In this document: in pieces, positions 17,398 through 26,104 of the stretch
How positions within the stretch are numbered: position 1 is the first letter of the stretch
How the letters are laid out: the number at the start of each line of letters is the position of its first letter
Origin: Actinomyces oris
Lineage (GTDB): Bacteria > Actinomycetota > Actinomycetes > Actinomycetales > Actinomycetaceae
DNA length: 64,000 nt
Direction of reading: 5' to 3'
Assembly (NCBI RefSeq): GCF_006546825.1
Contig: NZ_VICC01000005.1
Span: 62,001-126,000, forward strand
Position numbers and translations under genes: made by a program
The notes under the pieces: generated by a model
Database searches by the model: none
Seen by the model: the letters and a program-made list of their open reading frames with translations, nothing else
Told to the model about the DNA's origin: nothing

Positions 17398-19482
17398 GTG
17401 ACCGAGACCTCCAGCGCCCAGCCCTCGCTTTCCACCATGCGTCTGGCCGAGCTTCAGTCGCTTGCCAGCTCCATGGGCCTCAAGGGCACCTCCCGTATGC
17501 GTAAGAGTGAGGTCGTCGCCGCCATCCGTGAGGCGCGCGGCTCCTCCGCTTCCACTCCCGACTCCCACAGCACGTCGAAGAGCTCGCCCGATGCCCGGGC
17601 GACCGACGCCGCTGACTCCTCCTCAGCGGCCAGTGAGCCCGTAGCTGAGCAGGCCCCGGCCGCCGCCTCCGGGCGCTCCCGCCGTCGTCGCGCCACCGCG
17701 GCCTCCGGAGCCCCCGAGGAGCGCCAGTCCGTGCCGGCCCTCGACCTGGGCCTCGATCTGCCGGATCGCTCCGGCTCCTCCGGCAGTGACTCGGACAGCG
17801 GCTCCGGCCGTGACGAGGAGCGCCCCGCACGCAGCCGGTGGCGCGAGCGATCCGAGACCACCGACGGCGATGACCGCGACTCCTACGGTCGCTCGGAGCG
17901 CGGCGAGCGCTCCTCGCGCGATCAGTTCCGCCGCGGCCGCCGGCGTGCCCAGGCCTCCGCCGGCGCCCCCGAGAACCAGGAGCGCACCTCACGCGAGCCC
18001 CGCACCGACTCGCCCGAGGACCACGCTGACGCCAAGGCCGCCCTCATGCGGGACCTGGCCGACGCCACCGGTACCTCCGTCGTCGAGCCCCAGGAGCGTT
18101 CGCGCCGGGGCCGTGACGGCAACGACGAGTCCGACGGCTACGACGAGGAGCGCGGTGGGCGCCGTCGTCGGGGCCGTAAGCGCGGACGCGACCGCTTCGA
18201 CCGGGACGACCGCGACTCCGGCCGCGAGGGTCGGGACGGCTCCGCGGGGCGCGGCAACCGCAACCAGCCGCGCGAGGACGAGGTCCTCCTGCCGGTCGCC
18301 GGCATCCTGGACGTCACCGACAACCAGCACGCCTACCTGCGCACCTCCGGCTACCTGCCCGGCCCCAAGGACGTCTACGTCTCCAACCAGCTCATCAAGG
18401 ACAACGGGCTGCGTGCTGGTGACGCCGTGACCGGCTGGGTCCGCGAGGGCGGAGAGTCCTCCACGCCCCACCAGGGCGGGCGCAACAACCGCCGTCAGAA
18501 CCGGGCCGGCCGGGTCAAGTACAACCCCATGGTCAGCGTCGAGACCGTCAACGGCATGGATGCCGAGCGCTCCAAGCGCCGCCCTGAGTTCGCCAAGCTC
18601 ACCCCCCTCTACCCTCAGGAGCAGCTGCGCCTGGAGACCACGCCCAAGGCCGTCACCCCGCGGATCATCGACCTGGTCTCGCCCATCGGCAAGGGGCAGC
18701 GCGGGCTCATCGTCTCCCCGCCCAAGGCGGGTAAGACGATCGTCCTGCAGCAGATCGCCAACGCCATCAGCGTCAACAACCCCGAGGCCCACCTCATGGT
18801 TGTGCTCGTCGACGAGCGCCCCGAGGAGGTCACCGACATGCAGCGCACGGTCAAGGGCGAGGTCATCGCCTCCACCTTCGACCGCCCCGCCTCCGACCAC
18901 ACGATCGTGGCCGAGTTGGCCATCGAGCGCGCCAAGCGCCTCGTGGAGCTGGGCCAGGACGTCGTCGTGCTGCTGGACTCCATCACCCGGCTCGGGCGCG
19001 CCTACAACCTGGCGGCCCCGGCCAGCGGCCGGATCCTCTCCGGTGGTGTGGACGCCTCCGCCCTCTACCCGCCCAAGCGCTTCTTCGGGGCGGCCCGCAA
19101 CGTGGAGAACGGCGGCAGCCTGACCATCCTGGCCACGGCCCTGGTGGAGACCGGCTCCAAGATGGATGAGGTCATCTTCGAGGAGTTCAAGGGCACCGGA
19201 AACATGGAGCTGCGACTGTCGCGCCAGCTGGCCGACAAGCGCATCTTCCCGGCCGTGGACGTGGCGGCCTCCGGCACCCGTCGTGAGGAGCTGCTCATCG
19301 ACCCCGCCCAGCTCAAGATCATGTGGCGCCTGCGCCGCCTCTTCGCCGGGCTCGAGCAGCAGCAGGCCATCGAGCTGGTCCTCTCCAAGCTCAAGGACAC
19401 CCAGTCCAACGCCGAGTTCCTCATGGTGCTGTCCAAGACCACCCCGGCCGGCACGTCCCTGGCCGACGGCGAGGACGAGTAA
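17398..19482 (+). CDS. rho: Transcription termination factor Rho
   Basis: 694 residues. A hexameric RNA-dependent ATPase that releases RNA polymerase. The GTG start at 17398 has AGGA 6 nt upstream; an in-frame ATG at 17329 has no better signal. Domains: Rho_N (about 12-48), a long Arg/Asp/Ser-rich insert (about 50-285) typical of high-GC actinobacteria, a cold-shock-like RNA-binding domain (about 292-355), and the RecA-type ATPase with Walker A PPKAGKT near 440 and Walker B VVVLLDS near 521. The insert is thought to add RNA-binding capacity for GC-rich transcripts. Confidence 0.98.
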   Translation: MTETSSAQPSLSTMRLAELQSLASSMGLKGTSRMRKSEVVAAIREARGSSASTPDSHSTSKSSPDARATDAADSSSAASEPVAEQAPAAASGRSRRRRATAASGAPEERQSVPALDLGLDLPDRSGSSGSDSDSGSGRDEERPARSRWRERSETTDGDDRDSYGRSERGERSSRDQFRRGRRRAQASAGAPENQERTSREPRTDSPEDHADAKAALMRDLADATGTSVVEPQERSRRGRDGNDESDGYDEERGGRRRRGRKRGRDRFDRDDRDSGREGRDGSAGRGNRNQPREDEVLLPVAGILDVTDNQHAYLRTSGYLPGPKDVYVSNQLIKDNGLRAGDAVTGWVREGGESSTPHQGGRNNRRQNRAGRVKYNPMVSVETVNGMDAERSKRRPEFAKLTPLYPQEQLRLETTPKAVTPRIIDLVSPIGKGQRGLIVSPPKAGKTIVLQQIANAISVNNPEAHLMVVLVDERPEEVTDMQRTVKGEVIASTFDRPASDHTIVAELAIERAKRLVELGQDVVVLLDSITRLGRAYNLAAPASGRILSGGVDASALYPPKRFFGAARNVENGGSLTILATALVETGSKMDEVIFEEFKGTGNMELRLSRQLADKRIFPAVDVAASGTRREELLIDPAQLKIMWRLRRLFAGLEQQQAIELVLSKLKDTQSNAEFLMVLSKTTPAGTSLADGEDE

Positions 19483-19521
19483 CGCGACCGGCCAGGTGCC
19501 CGGTCTCACGCGGCCCAGCCG

Positions 19522-19551
19522 TTGCGATGGCGCGTGAGACAGTGGCAAAAT
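19522..19551 (+). promoter_or_regulatory. Probable rpmE promoter
   Basis: TTGCGA (-35) is followed, after 18 nt, by CAAAAT (-10), which would start transcription about 65 nt before the rpmE ATG. A GACCGG/CCGGTC stem just upstream (19484-19503) may end rho transcription. Confidence 0.45.
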
Positions 19552-19623
19552 CTGCTGCTGGCCTCCGGTTCACCCTCGCTCCCGCGTGGGACCCGGGACC
19601 CTCTGACGCTTAAGGAGAAACCT

Positions 19624-19836
19624 ATGAAGCAGGGCATCCACCCCGACTACGTGGCCACCACGGTCACGTGCACCTGTGGCAACACCTTCGAGACCCGCTC
19701 CACCGTCACCTCCGGTGAGATCCGCGTGGACGTGTGCTCGGCCTGCCACCCGTTCTACACCGGCAAGCAGAAGATCCTCGACACCGGTGGCCGCGTCGCC
19801 CGCTTCGAGGCCCGGTACGGCAAGCGCAGCAAGTAG
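19624..19836 (+). CDS. rpmE: Ribosomal protein bL31 (zinc-binding form)
   Basis: 70 residues; AAGGAG is followed by a 7-nt spacer to the ATG. The sequence starts MKQGIHPDY and carries CTCG and [10 protein letters not shown], so the Cys set of the zinc-containing C+ form is intact. Zinc-limited cells usually swap this form for a Cys-less paralogue, which is not in this window. The rho-rpmE-prfA-prmC order is conserved in actinobacteria. Confidence 0.98.
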   Translation: MKQGIHPDYVATTVTCTCGNTFETRSTVTSGEIRVDVCSACHPFYTGKQKILDTGGRVARFEARYGKRSK

Positions 19837-19845
19837 CCGCGTCTC

Positions 19846-19887
19846 ACGACGCCGGCGGCCGGCTCCCAGAGTCGCCGTCGGCGTCGT
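19846..19887 (+). terminator. Hairpin terminator after rpmE
   Basis: A 14-bp stem, ACGACGCCGGCGGC/GCCGTCGGCGTCGT, with one G-T pair begins 9 nt after the rpmE stop and is followed by TTTGCATAT. Confidence 0.75.
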
Positions 19888-19955
19888 TTGCATATCGCAC
19901 GAGTGCCGCTGGTGCCCGTCAGCACGACTCCTAGCCAGTGAAGGAACCCGAGTCC

Positions 19956-21050
19956 ATGAGTGAGGACTTCTCCGCCGCAGAGCCGCTCCTGGCTGAGTAC
20001 GCGGATATCGAGGCCGAGATGGCCGGGCCCGCGGCCTCCGACCCGGGCGCCATGCGCCGGCTGGGGCGCCGCTATGCCGAGCTGGGCAGGGTCGTGGCCG
20101 CCTACCGGGCCTGGCAGTCGGCCAGTGCCGACCTGGCCGACGCCCGCGAGCTGGCCGCGGAGGACGAGGACTTCGCCGCCGAGGTGCCGGCCCTGGAGGC
20201 CGCCGAGGCCGCTGCCGGCGAGCACCTGCGCGAGGTCCTCGTGCCCCGGGATCCTGACGACGCCCGCGACGTCATCATCGAGGTCAAGGCCGGTGAGGGC
20301 GGTGAGGAGTCGGCGCTGTTCGCCTCCGACCTGGCCCGCATGTACTCCCGCTACGCCGAACGGCAGGGCTGGGCCGTGGAGGTCCTGGACGCCACCGACT
20401 CTGACCTGGGCGGTTACAAGGACGTGCGCCTGGCCATTAAGGCCCGCGGGCCCGTGGAGCCCCAGGACGGGGTGTGGGCGCACCTGAAGTACGAGGGCGG
20501 CGTCCACCGCGTCCAGCGCGTCCCGGTCACCGAGTCCCAGGGCCGCATCCACACCTCCGCGGCCGGCGTCCTGGTCATGCCGGAAGCCGACGACCCCGGT
20601 GAGCTCCAGATCGACGCCGCCGACCTGCGCATCGACGTCTTCCGCTCCTCGGGACCCGGGGGCCAGAGCGTCAACACCACGGACTCGGCCGTGCGCATCA
20701 CGCACCTGCCCACAGGGATTGTCGTATCCATGCAGAACGAGAAGTCCCAGCTGCAGAACAAGGAAGCGGCCATGCGGGTCCTGCGGGCCCGGCTCCTGGC
20801 CGAGCGCGCGGCGGCCGCTGCCGCCGAGGCGGCGCAGGCCCGTCGCAGTCAGGTGCGCACTGTGGACCGCTCCGAGCGCATCCGCACCTACAATTTCCCT
20901 GAAAACCGGATCGCCGACCACCGCACCGGCTTCAAGGCCTACAACCTCGATGCCGTTCTTGACGGTGACCTCGGTCCAGTGATCGCCTCGGCCATCGCCA
21001 TGGACGAGGCCGAACGATTATCCCAGGTGGGTGAGGGCAGTGGTTCCTGA
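19956..21050 (+). CDS. prfA: Peptide chain release factor 1
   Basis: 364 residues. It reads UAA and UAG stops and triggers peptidyl-tRNA hydrolysis. The tripeptide anticodon PVT lies near residue 189 ([17 protein letters not shown]) and marks RF1 rather than RF2; the GGQ catalytic motif lies near 233 ([16 protein letters not shown]). The ATG at 19956 has AAGGA 10 nt upstream. An in-frame GTG at 19938 has no ribosome binding site. The 3' end overlaps prmC, whose product methylates the GGQ glutamine. Confidence 0.97.
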   Translation: MSEDFSAAEPLLAEYADIEAEMAGPAASDPGAMRRLGRRYAELGRVVAAYRAWQSASADLADARELAAEDEDFAAEVPALEAAEAAAGEHLREVLVPRDPDDARDVIIEVKAGEGGEESALFASDLARMYSRYAERQGWAVEVLDATDSDLGGYKDVRLAIKARGPVEPQDGVWAHLKYEGGVHRVQRVPVTESQGRIHTSAAGVLVMPEADDPGELQIDAADLRIDVFRSSGPGGQSVNTTDSAVRITHLPTGIVVSMQNEKSQLQNKEAAMRVLRARLLAERAAAAAAEAAQARRSQVRTVDRSERIRTYNFPENRIADHRTGFKAYNLDAVLDGDLGPVIASAIAMDEAERLSQVGEGSGS

Positions 21051-21936
21051 GTTGTGTGGCGGCGCGCCGGCGGGCGCGGTGGACCGCTACGGGCTGCGGG
21101 CGCTGGTGCGTCAGGCGGCCGGTCGGTTGGCTGCGGCCGGCGTGACCAGCCCTCAGGTCGATGCCCGCATCCTGGCTGAGCACCTGCTGGGGCGGGCCCT
21201 GCTGCTGGCCGACGGCGCCGATGGCGACTTCCCGGCCGCCTATGACGCGCTGGTGCTGCGCCGCGAGTGCCGTGAGCCGCTCCAGCACATCATTGGGCGC
21301 ATGTGGCTGCGGGGCGCCGAGCTCATCAGCCGTCCCGGTGTGTTCATCGTGCGCCCGGAGACCGAGGTGGTGGCCGGGGCCGCCATTGAGGCGGCCCGGG
21401 CGGTCATGGACGGCGGCGGGGGAGTGGTCCTGACAGCCGACCTGTGTACCGGTTCGGGGGCGATCGCGGCCTGCGTCGCCAAGGAGGTGCCGGGAGCCCG
21501 GGTGGTCGCCGTTGAGATCAGCGAGACTGCGGCGTCCTTGGCCCGCGAGAACTGCGAGCGGCTGGTGCCCGGTCGCGTCGAGGTGATCCACGCCGACGCC
21601 ACCGACCCGCTGGTCCTTCACGACCTCAACGGGCAGGTCGACGTCGTTGTCTCCAACCCGCCCTACGTGCCGGCCGGCGCCGTGGAGGACACCGAGACGG
21701 AGCAGCACGAGCCCACGGTGGCGCTCTACGGTGGTGGCCCTGACGGGCTGGAGATTCCGATTGATGTCCTGGTGCGCTCGGTCGCGCTGCTGCGCACCGG
21801 TGGGGTGCTCGTCATGGAGCACGACCACGAGCAGGGGGCGCTGCTGCGTGCGGCTGCGCTCGGGGCAGGCTTCAAGAAGGCCGAGACCGGCCAGGACCTC
21901 ACCGGCCGCGACCGCTACCTGCGCGCCGTGCGGTAA
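21031..21936 (+). CDS. prmC: Peptide chain release factor N5-glutamine methyltransferase
   Basis: 301 residues. A SAM-dependent methyltransferase that modifies the GGQ glutamine of RF1/RF2. The N-terminal helical domain is followed by a Rossmann fold with [13 protein letters not shown] and the catalytic NPPY near residue 208 ([13 protein letters not shown]). It overlaps prfA by 20 nt from the GTG at 21031, or 11 nt if the GTG at 21040 behind GAGGG is used. Expression is coupled to its substrate. Confidence 0.95.
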   Translation: MRAVVPELCGGAPAGAVDRYGLRALVRQAAGRLAAAGVTSPQVDARILAEHLLGRALLLADGADGDFPAAYDALVLRRECREPLQHIIGRMWLRGAELISRPGVFIVRPETEVVAGAAIEAARAVMDGGGGVVLTADLCTGSGAIAACVAKEVPGARVVAVEISETAASLARENCERLVPGRVEVIHADATDPLVLHDLNGQVDVVVSNPPYVPAGAVEDTETEQHEPTVALYGGGPDGLEIPIDVLVRSVALLRTGGVLVMEHDHEQGALLRAAALGAGFKKAETGQDLTGRDRYLRAVR

Positions 21937-21937
21937 A

Positions 21938-21951
21938 CCCCGCCGGCGGGG
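21938..21951 (+). terminator. Short GC hairpin after prmC
   Basis: CCCCGCCGGCGGGG is self-complementary (effectively a 5-bp stem with a CCGG loop) and begins 1 nt after the stop. It is a weak terminator on its own. Confidence 0.4.
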
Positions 21952-22152
21952 CCGACGGCGTTGAGAGTCCCAGTGGTTCTGAAAGCCCGTGCGAGCACAA
22001 CCGCGGCGGGTACTTGATTCGGCTGTGTGATGCTCGCTCGCACTCGGTGAGCTGAGACGCCGCAGTTCGAGCGTATACGGACTGATCAGGCGTGTCAGGG
22101 AGTCCAGCCCGGCCGTGGCCGCTTTGTTCAAGACGGGATGTCTTAGGCGGCA

Positions 22153-22158
22153 TACGGT
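22153..22158 (+). promoter_or_regulatory. -10 element of a leaderless promoter for the VOC gene
   Basis: TACGGT fits TANNNT and lies 6 nt before the ATG at 22165. No ribosome binding site is present. Confidence 0.5.
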
Positions 22159-22164
22159 GTCGCT

Positions 22165-22557
22165 ATGGCACTACGACTCGGATTCATCGGCATCGTGACC
22201 CGCGATATGTCCGCCTCACTCACCTTCTACCGTCTGCTTGGAGCGGCCGTTCCTGAAAGGAGCGACGAGCCGCATGTCGATACCAGGCTCGAAGACTGCA
22301 CCATTCTTGCATGGGACACCATCGACCTCATTCGCCGTCTTGATCCCGGTTATGAGTCGCCCTCGGGAGGTCACCGCATCGCCCTGGCCTTTGATCAGGG
22401 GACAGTGAGTGCTGTGGATTCCACCTACGCCAGGCTCATCGGAGCAGGATACGAAGGTCGCACCAAGCCATGGGACGCCCCCTGGGGGCAGCGCTACGCC
22501 ACGGTGCTCGATCCCGATGGCAATAGCGTCGACCTCTTCGCGGCCTTGGAGAACTGA
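22165..22557 (+). CDS. VOC superfamily protein (glyoxalase/bleomycin-resistance-like)
   Basis: 130 residues with one vicinal-oxygen-chelate fold in two beta-alpha-beta-beta-beta halves: LGFIGIVTRDMSASLTFYRLLG at the N-terminus and RYATVLDPDGNSVDLFAAL at the C-terminus, the latter being the classic second-half signature. It could bind a metal or an electrophile, or act as an antibiotic-binding protein; the substrate cannot be read. Its 3' end overlaps the AraC-type gene on the other strand by 64 nt, tail to tail. Confidence 0.82.
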   Translation: MALRLGFIGIVTRDMSASLTFYRLLGAAVPERSDEPHVDTRLEDCTILAWDTIDLIRRLDPGYESPSGGHRIALAFDQGTVSAVDSTYARLIGAGYEGRTKPWDAPWGQRYATVLDPDGNSVDLFAALEN

Positions 22558-22865
22558 GCCGGCGTCACCCCGACCAAGTGCGCGAACTCGCGGGTCAGAT
22601 GCGGCTGATCCGCATAACCCGAAGTCGCTGAGACGTGGGCCGGCGAAAGTCCCCGCTGGAGAAGCGAGCGTGCTCGGAATACTCGCTCAATGCGTGCCAG
22701 AGTGGTGTACCCGTAGCCGAAGGTCTCCAGCATTCGTCTGCGCAGCGTGCGCTCCGACCAGCCCAGAGCTCGGGCGGCCTGTTGCGCTGGCGCTCCGGTC
22801 CGGGCGAGTCGGTGCGCCGTCGTCACCCACGGCTCCGCCTGGTCGACAAGCAGCTCAGAGAGCAC
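22494..22865 (-). CDS. AraC-type HTH regulator, short; possibly an N-terminally truncated gene
   Basis: 123 residues starting at a GTG. Almost all of it is an AraC HTH domain: PAQQAARALGWSERTLRRRM is the first helix-turn-helix and PAHVSATSGYADQPHLTREF the second. AraC regulators next to VOC genes usually have an N-terminal ligand domain of over 100 residues, which is missing here. The same frame meets a TGA about 10 codons upstream, while a neighbouring frame upstream reads plausibly (VYSETVLSEQRFPA), suggesting a frameshifted gene. A short functional DNA-binding form is the alternative. Confidence 0.55.
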   Translation of the reverse strand: MLSELLVDQAEPWVTTAHRLARTGAPAQQAARALGWSERTLRRRMLETFGYGYTTLARIERVFRARSLLQRGLSPAHVSATSGYADQPHLTREFAHLVGVTPAQFSKAAKRSTLLPSGSSTVA

Positions 22866-23026
22866 GAGATCGGGCCGGGAAGCGTTGCTCGCTCAGGACC
22901 GTCTCGGAGTACACCTCTCTATCGTGGAGCCCAGAGCGATGCGAGTCCAGAGACCTGTCGAGGATGGATCGTCAGAGTGGATCCGGCGCTGTATGTATAC
23001 GCGCCTGGGGGGATGTATGAACGAGG

Positions 23027-23491
23027 TCAGAAGTTGTCGCCGTCCTTGGTCGATAGCCGCTCCGCCGACTCATGAATCACCTCGGTGGCGTCCTCCAGGA
23101 ACTCAATGAGCTGATCGACCCGGCTCTCGGGCCAGCCCTCCACCAGGGCAGTCAGTTTCCGGTTGACGGGCAGGAATACCTTGGCAAGGCGATCAACGCC
23201 TATGGCATGGATGGTGAATGAGCGCAGGTCCGTCTCACTGGGGCGACGTTCGACCCAGCCGTCGCGGGTGAGCCGGCGTAGCACGCTCGTCATCGTTGTC
23301 GTCCCCATCCGGGTTCGGCGGGCGAGGGCAGTGGGGGTCTGCGGACCCTCACGGTGCAGGATGTCGAGTACAGCCAGATCGCTGTCGTTGAGCCCGGTTT
23401 GCGCCGCTACAGTGCGGTTGCTGGCGGCGAGCTCGCTATTCATAGCACGCAACGCCCGGATGAGACACTGATCATGAGACCATCTGTTCAA
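23027..23491 (-). CDS. MarR family transcriptional regulator
   Basis: 154 residues. The start is an unusual TTG, supported by AGGAGG 6 nt upstream. The winged helix is clear: GLNDSDLAVLDILHREGPQTPTALARRTRMGTTTMTSVLRRLTRDGWVERRPSETDLR. It lies 35 nt downstream of the oxidoreductase gene on the same strand, so the two form an operon. It is the natural candidate to bind the palindrome inside that operon's promoter. The inducer is probably an electrophile or quinone, judging from the partner; that is inference. Confidence 0.85.
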   Translation of the reverse strand: MNRWSHDQCLIRALRAMNSELAASNRTVAAQTGLNDSDLAVLDILHREGPQTPTALARRTRMGTTTMTSVLRRLTRDGWVERRPSETDLRSFTIHAIGVDRLAKVFLPVNRKLTALVEGWPESRVDQLIEFLEDATEVIHESAERLSTKDGDNF

Positions 23492-23526
23492 GCGATCCTC
23501 CTGATCCGGTTGACCGTGGATGGGTG

Positions 23527-24522
23527 TCAGGATAGATCGACGGCGAGCTTGCCGCGGACGTGGCCCTTTGCCAGCTCGGTATAGGCGGCGCGAACCTGCT
23601 CCAATGTGAATGGGTACGTGCGAGCGATGTCGACCTTGATGACGTTGTCCGCCACCAGTTGTGCTACTTCCTCAAGGTCGATGCGTCCACTGCTGTGTCG
23701 TGAACCGGTGAACTGCGCTCCCCTGAGTATCGCCGTGGGTGAGGGAACCAGGGTGCCGATGGAACGGCCCGTCAGCCCGAGATCGCGACCAAGTTTTACG
23801 TAGCCGCCGCCGTAGCAGTCCAGAAGCTTGGTGATAGGTGACGGAGCTGCCTCGCGAACCCGACTTGTCAGGTTCTCACCATAGGTGACTGGAATGGTGC
23901 CCAAGGAGCGGAGATACTCGGTATTACGGGCGCCGGCGATTCCGATCACGGTGGCACCCCGGCTCAAAGCGAGTTGAGCGGCAATCGAGCCCACGCCGCC
24001 TGCGGCGGCACTGATGACAATGACATCGCCCTCGTGCAGGTTCAGCTGTCTGAATGCGCCGCACGCGGTTTGGGAGGCAACACCCAGACAGGCCGCCTGC
24101 GTGAATGACAACGGGGCTGACTTCTTGACGACATCGTCGGTGGGTGCCACCAACTCGGTGGTGAACGCTCCGCGGGTGTCGGCCTGGCCGGGGGCGCTTC
24201 GCAAGGTACCCAGCACGGCGTCGCCCACGGCGAGGTCCGTGACGTTGGTACCGACTGCGTCGATGACTCCCGCGAAGTCTCGGGCCACGCCCCTGGGGAA
24301 ACGGGAGAATGCGCCCTCGAGCCACCGTCGAGGGTGAATGAGGCGTTGAACCCGTTCGACAGGTCGCAGGTCGCCTTCGAAGGTCTTGAAATCGAGAGGG
24401 TTGAGCCCGACGGCGCGCACCGCGATGCGTACCTCTCCGTCGCCCGGTGCCTGCGTCGGGCGCTCGACCTCCTCCAGAACCTCTGGTCCGCCGAATCTCC
24501 GGTACTCGATCGCCCGCCCCAT
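23527..24522 (-). CDS. NADPH:quinone-oxidoreductase-like medium-chain alcohol dehydrogenase family protein
   Basis: 331 residues; the ATG at 24522 has GAGGAGGT 4-5 nt upstream. A GroES-like N-terminal domain (MGRAIEYRRFGGPEVLEEVERP, GLNPLDFKTFEGDL) is followed by the Rossmann motif ISAAAGGVGSIAAQLA. The zinc ligands of true alcohol dehydrogenases are absent, so it belongs to the zinc-free quinone reductase branch. It likely reduces quinones or other electrophiles with NADPH. It is co-transcribed with the MarR gene. Confidence 0.88.
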   Translation of the reverse strand: MGRAIEYRRFGGPEVLEEVERPTQAPGDGEVRIAVRAVGLNPLDFKTFEGDLRPVERVQRLIHPRRWLEGAFSRFPRGVARDFAGVIDAVGTNVTDLAVGDAVLGTLRSAPGQADTRGAFTTELVAPTDDVVKKSAPLSFTQAACLGVASQTACGAFRQLNLHEGDVIVISAAAGGVGSIAAQLALSRGATVIGIAGARNTEYLRSLGTIPVTYGENLTSRVREAAPSPITKLLDCYGGGYVKLGRDLGLTGRSIGTLVPSPTAILRGAQFTGSRHSSGRIDLEEVAQLVADNVIKVDIARTYPFTLEQVRAAYTELAKGHVRGKLAVDLS

Positions 24523-24589
24523 GGTTACCTCCTCTGACTCGCTCGACAGTGAGATGCCGTGCTCACCTTGAACTACTACGTGGAACAAA

Positions 24590-24619
24590 TAGTACGAGAT
24601 TCGTACTAGTTTAGACAAG
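24590..24619 (-). promoter_or_regulatory. Promoter with embedded palindromic operator for the oxidoreductase-marR operon
   Basis: On the minus strand, TTGTCT (-35, 24619-24614) and TACTAT (-10, 24595-24590) are 18 nt apart. Between and overlapping them lies the palindrome TAGTACGA-GAT-TCGTACTA (24591-24609). A bound repressor would block RNA polymerase directly. The MarR protein of the same operon is the obvious ligand. Confidence 0.65.
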
Positions 24620-24882
24620 GAGGCATCTCTGGATGAGTTTTGTGGGCCTTTCAAGGAGAGGGATGTGGTCAGTCTCGTGACTTCGCCTTTTGCGCCCAGT
24701 GCTCACTGTCCGACAGTGTCGTCAATGCCAGCAACGCATCCTTTGTCGGCGAACCCGAGTGCATCCAGGATGATGTCGCTCGTTTAGTCGTTGACCATGA
24801 GCGCGAGTTTCGAATCGGGTTGGACACGGGTGGCTCCCCAGGTGCCCGCTCGGGGTCCGGTGTGGCGGGAGTGGTTTCCTGC

Positions 24883-25356
24883 TTAAGGCAAGGGCTCCTC
24901 TCCGGCGGCTTGCCGGTAGCGGCGTGATGCGTCAGTAAGCCTGCTGATCAGCGTCCCCAGGGTCTTCAGGTTCTTCTCTCCGATCTCCTGGCCGACGGTG
25001 TCGGCCCAGGCGTGCTGTTCCGCGGTGAGTGCTGTGATCACTCGCCGTCCCTTGCCGGTCAGGACGAGCAGGTTCTGACCGCGCCGCCCGGGATTGGGCT
25101 GCCAGTGCGCCCAGTCCTGTGCGACGACATCATTGGCCACCCGCTGCACGCTCTGCCGCGTCAGTCCGACCCGACGCGCGATCTCGGCAACCGGTAGCGG
25201 TTCTTCCAGGACGGCGCCCAGCACCTGCCACCGGGCCGGGGTCAGCTCATGTGGGGCCGTGATCGCCGCAGCCGCCTCCAGGAGCTCCCCGTTGAGGGCG
25301 AAGGCGGGAAGGACCAAGGCGGTGAGGGCGTCCCCCTCAGGCGTTCTGCCAGGCAA
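24883..25356 (-). CDS. MarR family transcriptional regulator
   Basis: 157 residues from a TTG at 25356 that has GGAGG 6 nt upstream, overlapping the PfpI gene by 20 nt. The frame is open to 25509, but that part reads as the shadow of the PfpI gene. The winged-helix core is HELTPARWQVLGAVLEEPLPVAEIARRVGLTRQSVQRVANDVVAQDWAHWQPNPGRR. A C-terminal dimerisation helix follows. It probably controls its own operon through the paired palindromes at 26005-26042. The 24655-24882 stretch downstream contains no gene I can support. Confidence 0.82.
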   Translation of the reverse strand: MPGRTPEGDALTALVLPAFALNGELLEAAAAITAPHELTPARWQVLGAVLEEPLPVAEIARRVGLTRQSVQRVANDVVAQDWAHWQPNPGRRGQNLLVLTGKGRRVITALTAEQHAWADTVGQEIGEKNLKTLGTLISRLTDASRRYRQAAGEEPLP

Positions 25357-25972
25357 CGGTCGCCTCCATGAGGGCCATGTAGTCCTTCTCTCGGCCGTTG
25401 AGGAAGACCTGTTCCCAGGAGTCGACCATCGCATCGGGCACAAGCCCGGTGATCCGCATGACCTCCGCGGTGAAGGGGACCGCATGAATGCCTGAGGCCG
25501 TGGTGACACCCCGGTCGGTCACCACCGGCGCCTCCACGTAGCGCGCACCGCCTCGGTATCCACTGGCCTTCAGGTACGAGGCGGCGTTCGAGGTGTGACG
25601 GCGCTCGTCCAGGAAACCGCCCCGGGCCAGTAGAAGCGTGGCACCGCAGATCGCCGCCACCGGAATCTCCTTGTCCACGAGGTGGCCGACCGCCTCGATG
25701 AGCCGCTTGTGCCCGGCCGCGTAGTGGTCCCCTCCAGGGATGACCAGGGCTGCGAGTGAGCCGTCGGCGGCCAGCGCATCCAGGACGTCGAGGTCGGCCT
25801 CCGGCGCCAGCGGCAGGTTCCCGAGCGTGCGCACCGGCTCCAGCCCGTCGCCCACGAGCAGCAGTCGAAAGCGCTCGGGCTTGAGGTGCTCCGCGCCCGT
25901 GATCTGAGTGGTGAGGTAGGCGTACTCCCAGTCCGCCATGGTCTCGGTCGTGTACAGGGCTATGGTCCGCAT
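25337..25972 (-). CDS. DJ-1/PfpI family protein
   Basis: 211 residues; GGGGAG precedes the ATG at 25972. The fold is the class I glutamine-amidotransferase-like DJ-1/PfpI type: LAALVIPGGDHY and the nucleophile elbow VAAICGATLLLA with Cys in AAICGAT. A Glu-containing N-terminal segment supports the usual Glu-Cys arrangement. Such proteins act as stress-related deglycases, chaperones or isocyanide-hydratase-like enzymes; which applies here is unknown. It is translationally coupled to the downstream MarR gene. Confidence 0.85.
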   Translation of the reverse strand: MRTIALYTTETMADWEYAYLTTQITGAEHLKPERFRLLLVGDGLEPVRTLGNLPLAPEADLDVLDALAADGSLAALVIPGGDHYAAGHKRLIEAVGHLVDKEIPVAAICGATLLLARGGFLDERRHTSNAASYLKASGYRGGARYVEAPVVTDRGVTTASGIHAVPFTAEVMRITGLVPDAMVDSWEQVFLNGREKDYMALMEATVAWQNA

Positions 25973-26004
25973 CTCGGCTCCCCTCAGGTTGGTTCCGCCA
26001 TTTA

Positions 26005-26042
26005 TTGACAGCATGCTGTCAACATCGACAGTATGCTGTCAA
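26005..26042. promoter_or_regulatory. Two adjacent palindromic operators in the PfpI/helicase divergent region
   Basis: TTGACAGCATGCTGTCAA (26005-26022) is a perfect 18-bp palindrome. Its near copy TCGACAGTATGCTGTCAA occupies 26025-26042. The centres are 20 bp apart, two helical turns, so two dimers could bind on the same DNA face. The palindromes contain TTGACA-like -35 hexamers. They lie 33 nt upstream of the PfpI start and are the probable site for the MarR protein of that operon. Confidence 0.7.
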
Positions 26043-26104
26043 TGTCGGGTTGGGGTGGAGAAGAACGGAACGTGTCGGCGCCCTGGCCTAGGCTTGGTCT
26101 CACG

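Noticed and set aside
24640-24927. 95-residue open frame on the + strand
   Set aside because: No ribosome binding site, no family, and its end overlaps the MarR gene antisense; treated as intergenic.
26033-26104. Upstream extension of the helicase to an ATG at 26033
   Set aside because: It would place the start inside the second palindromic operator and has no ribosome binding site; the ATG at 26105 is more plausible.
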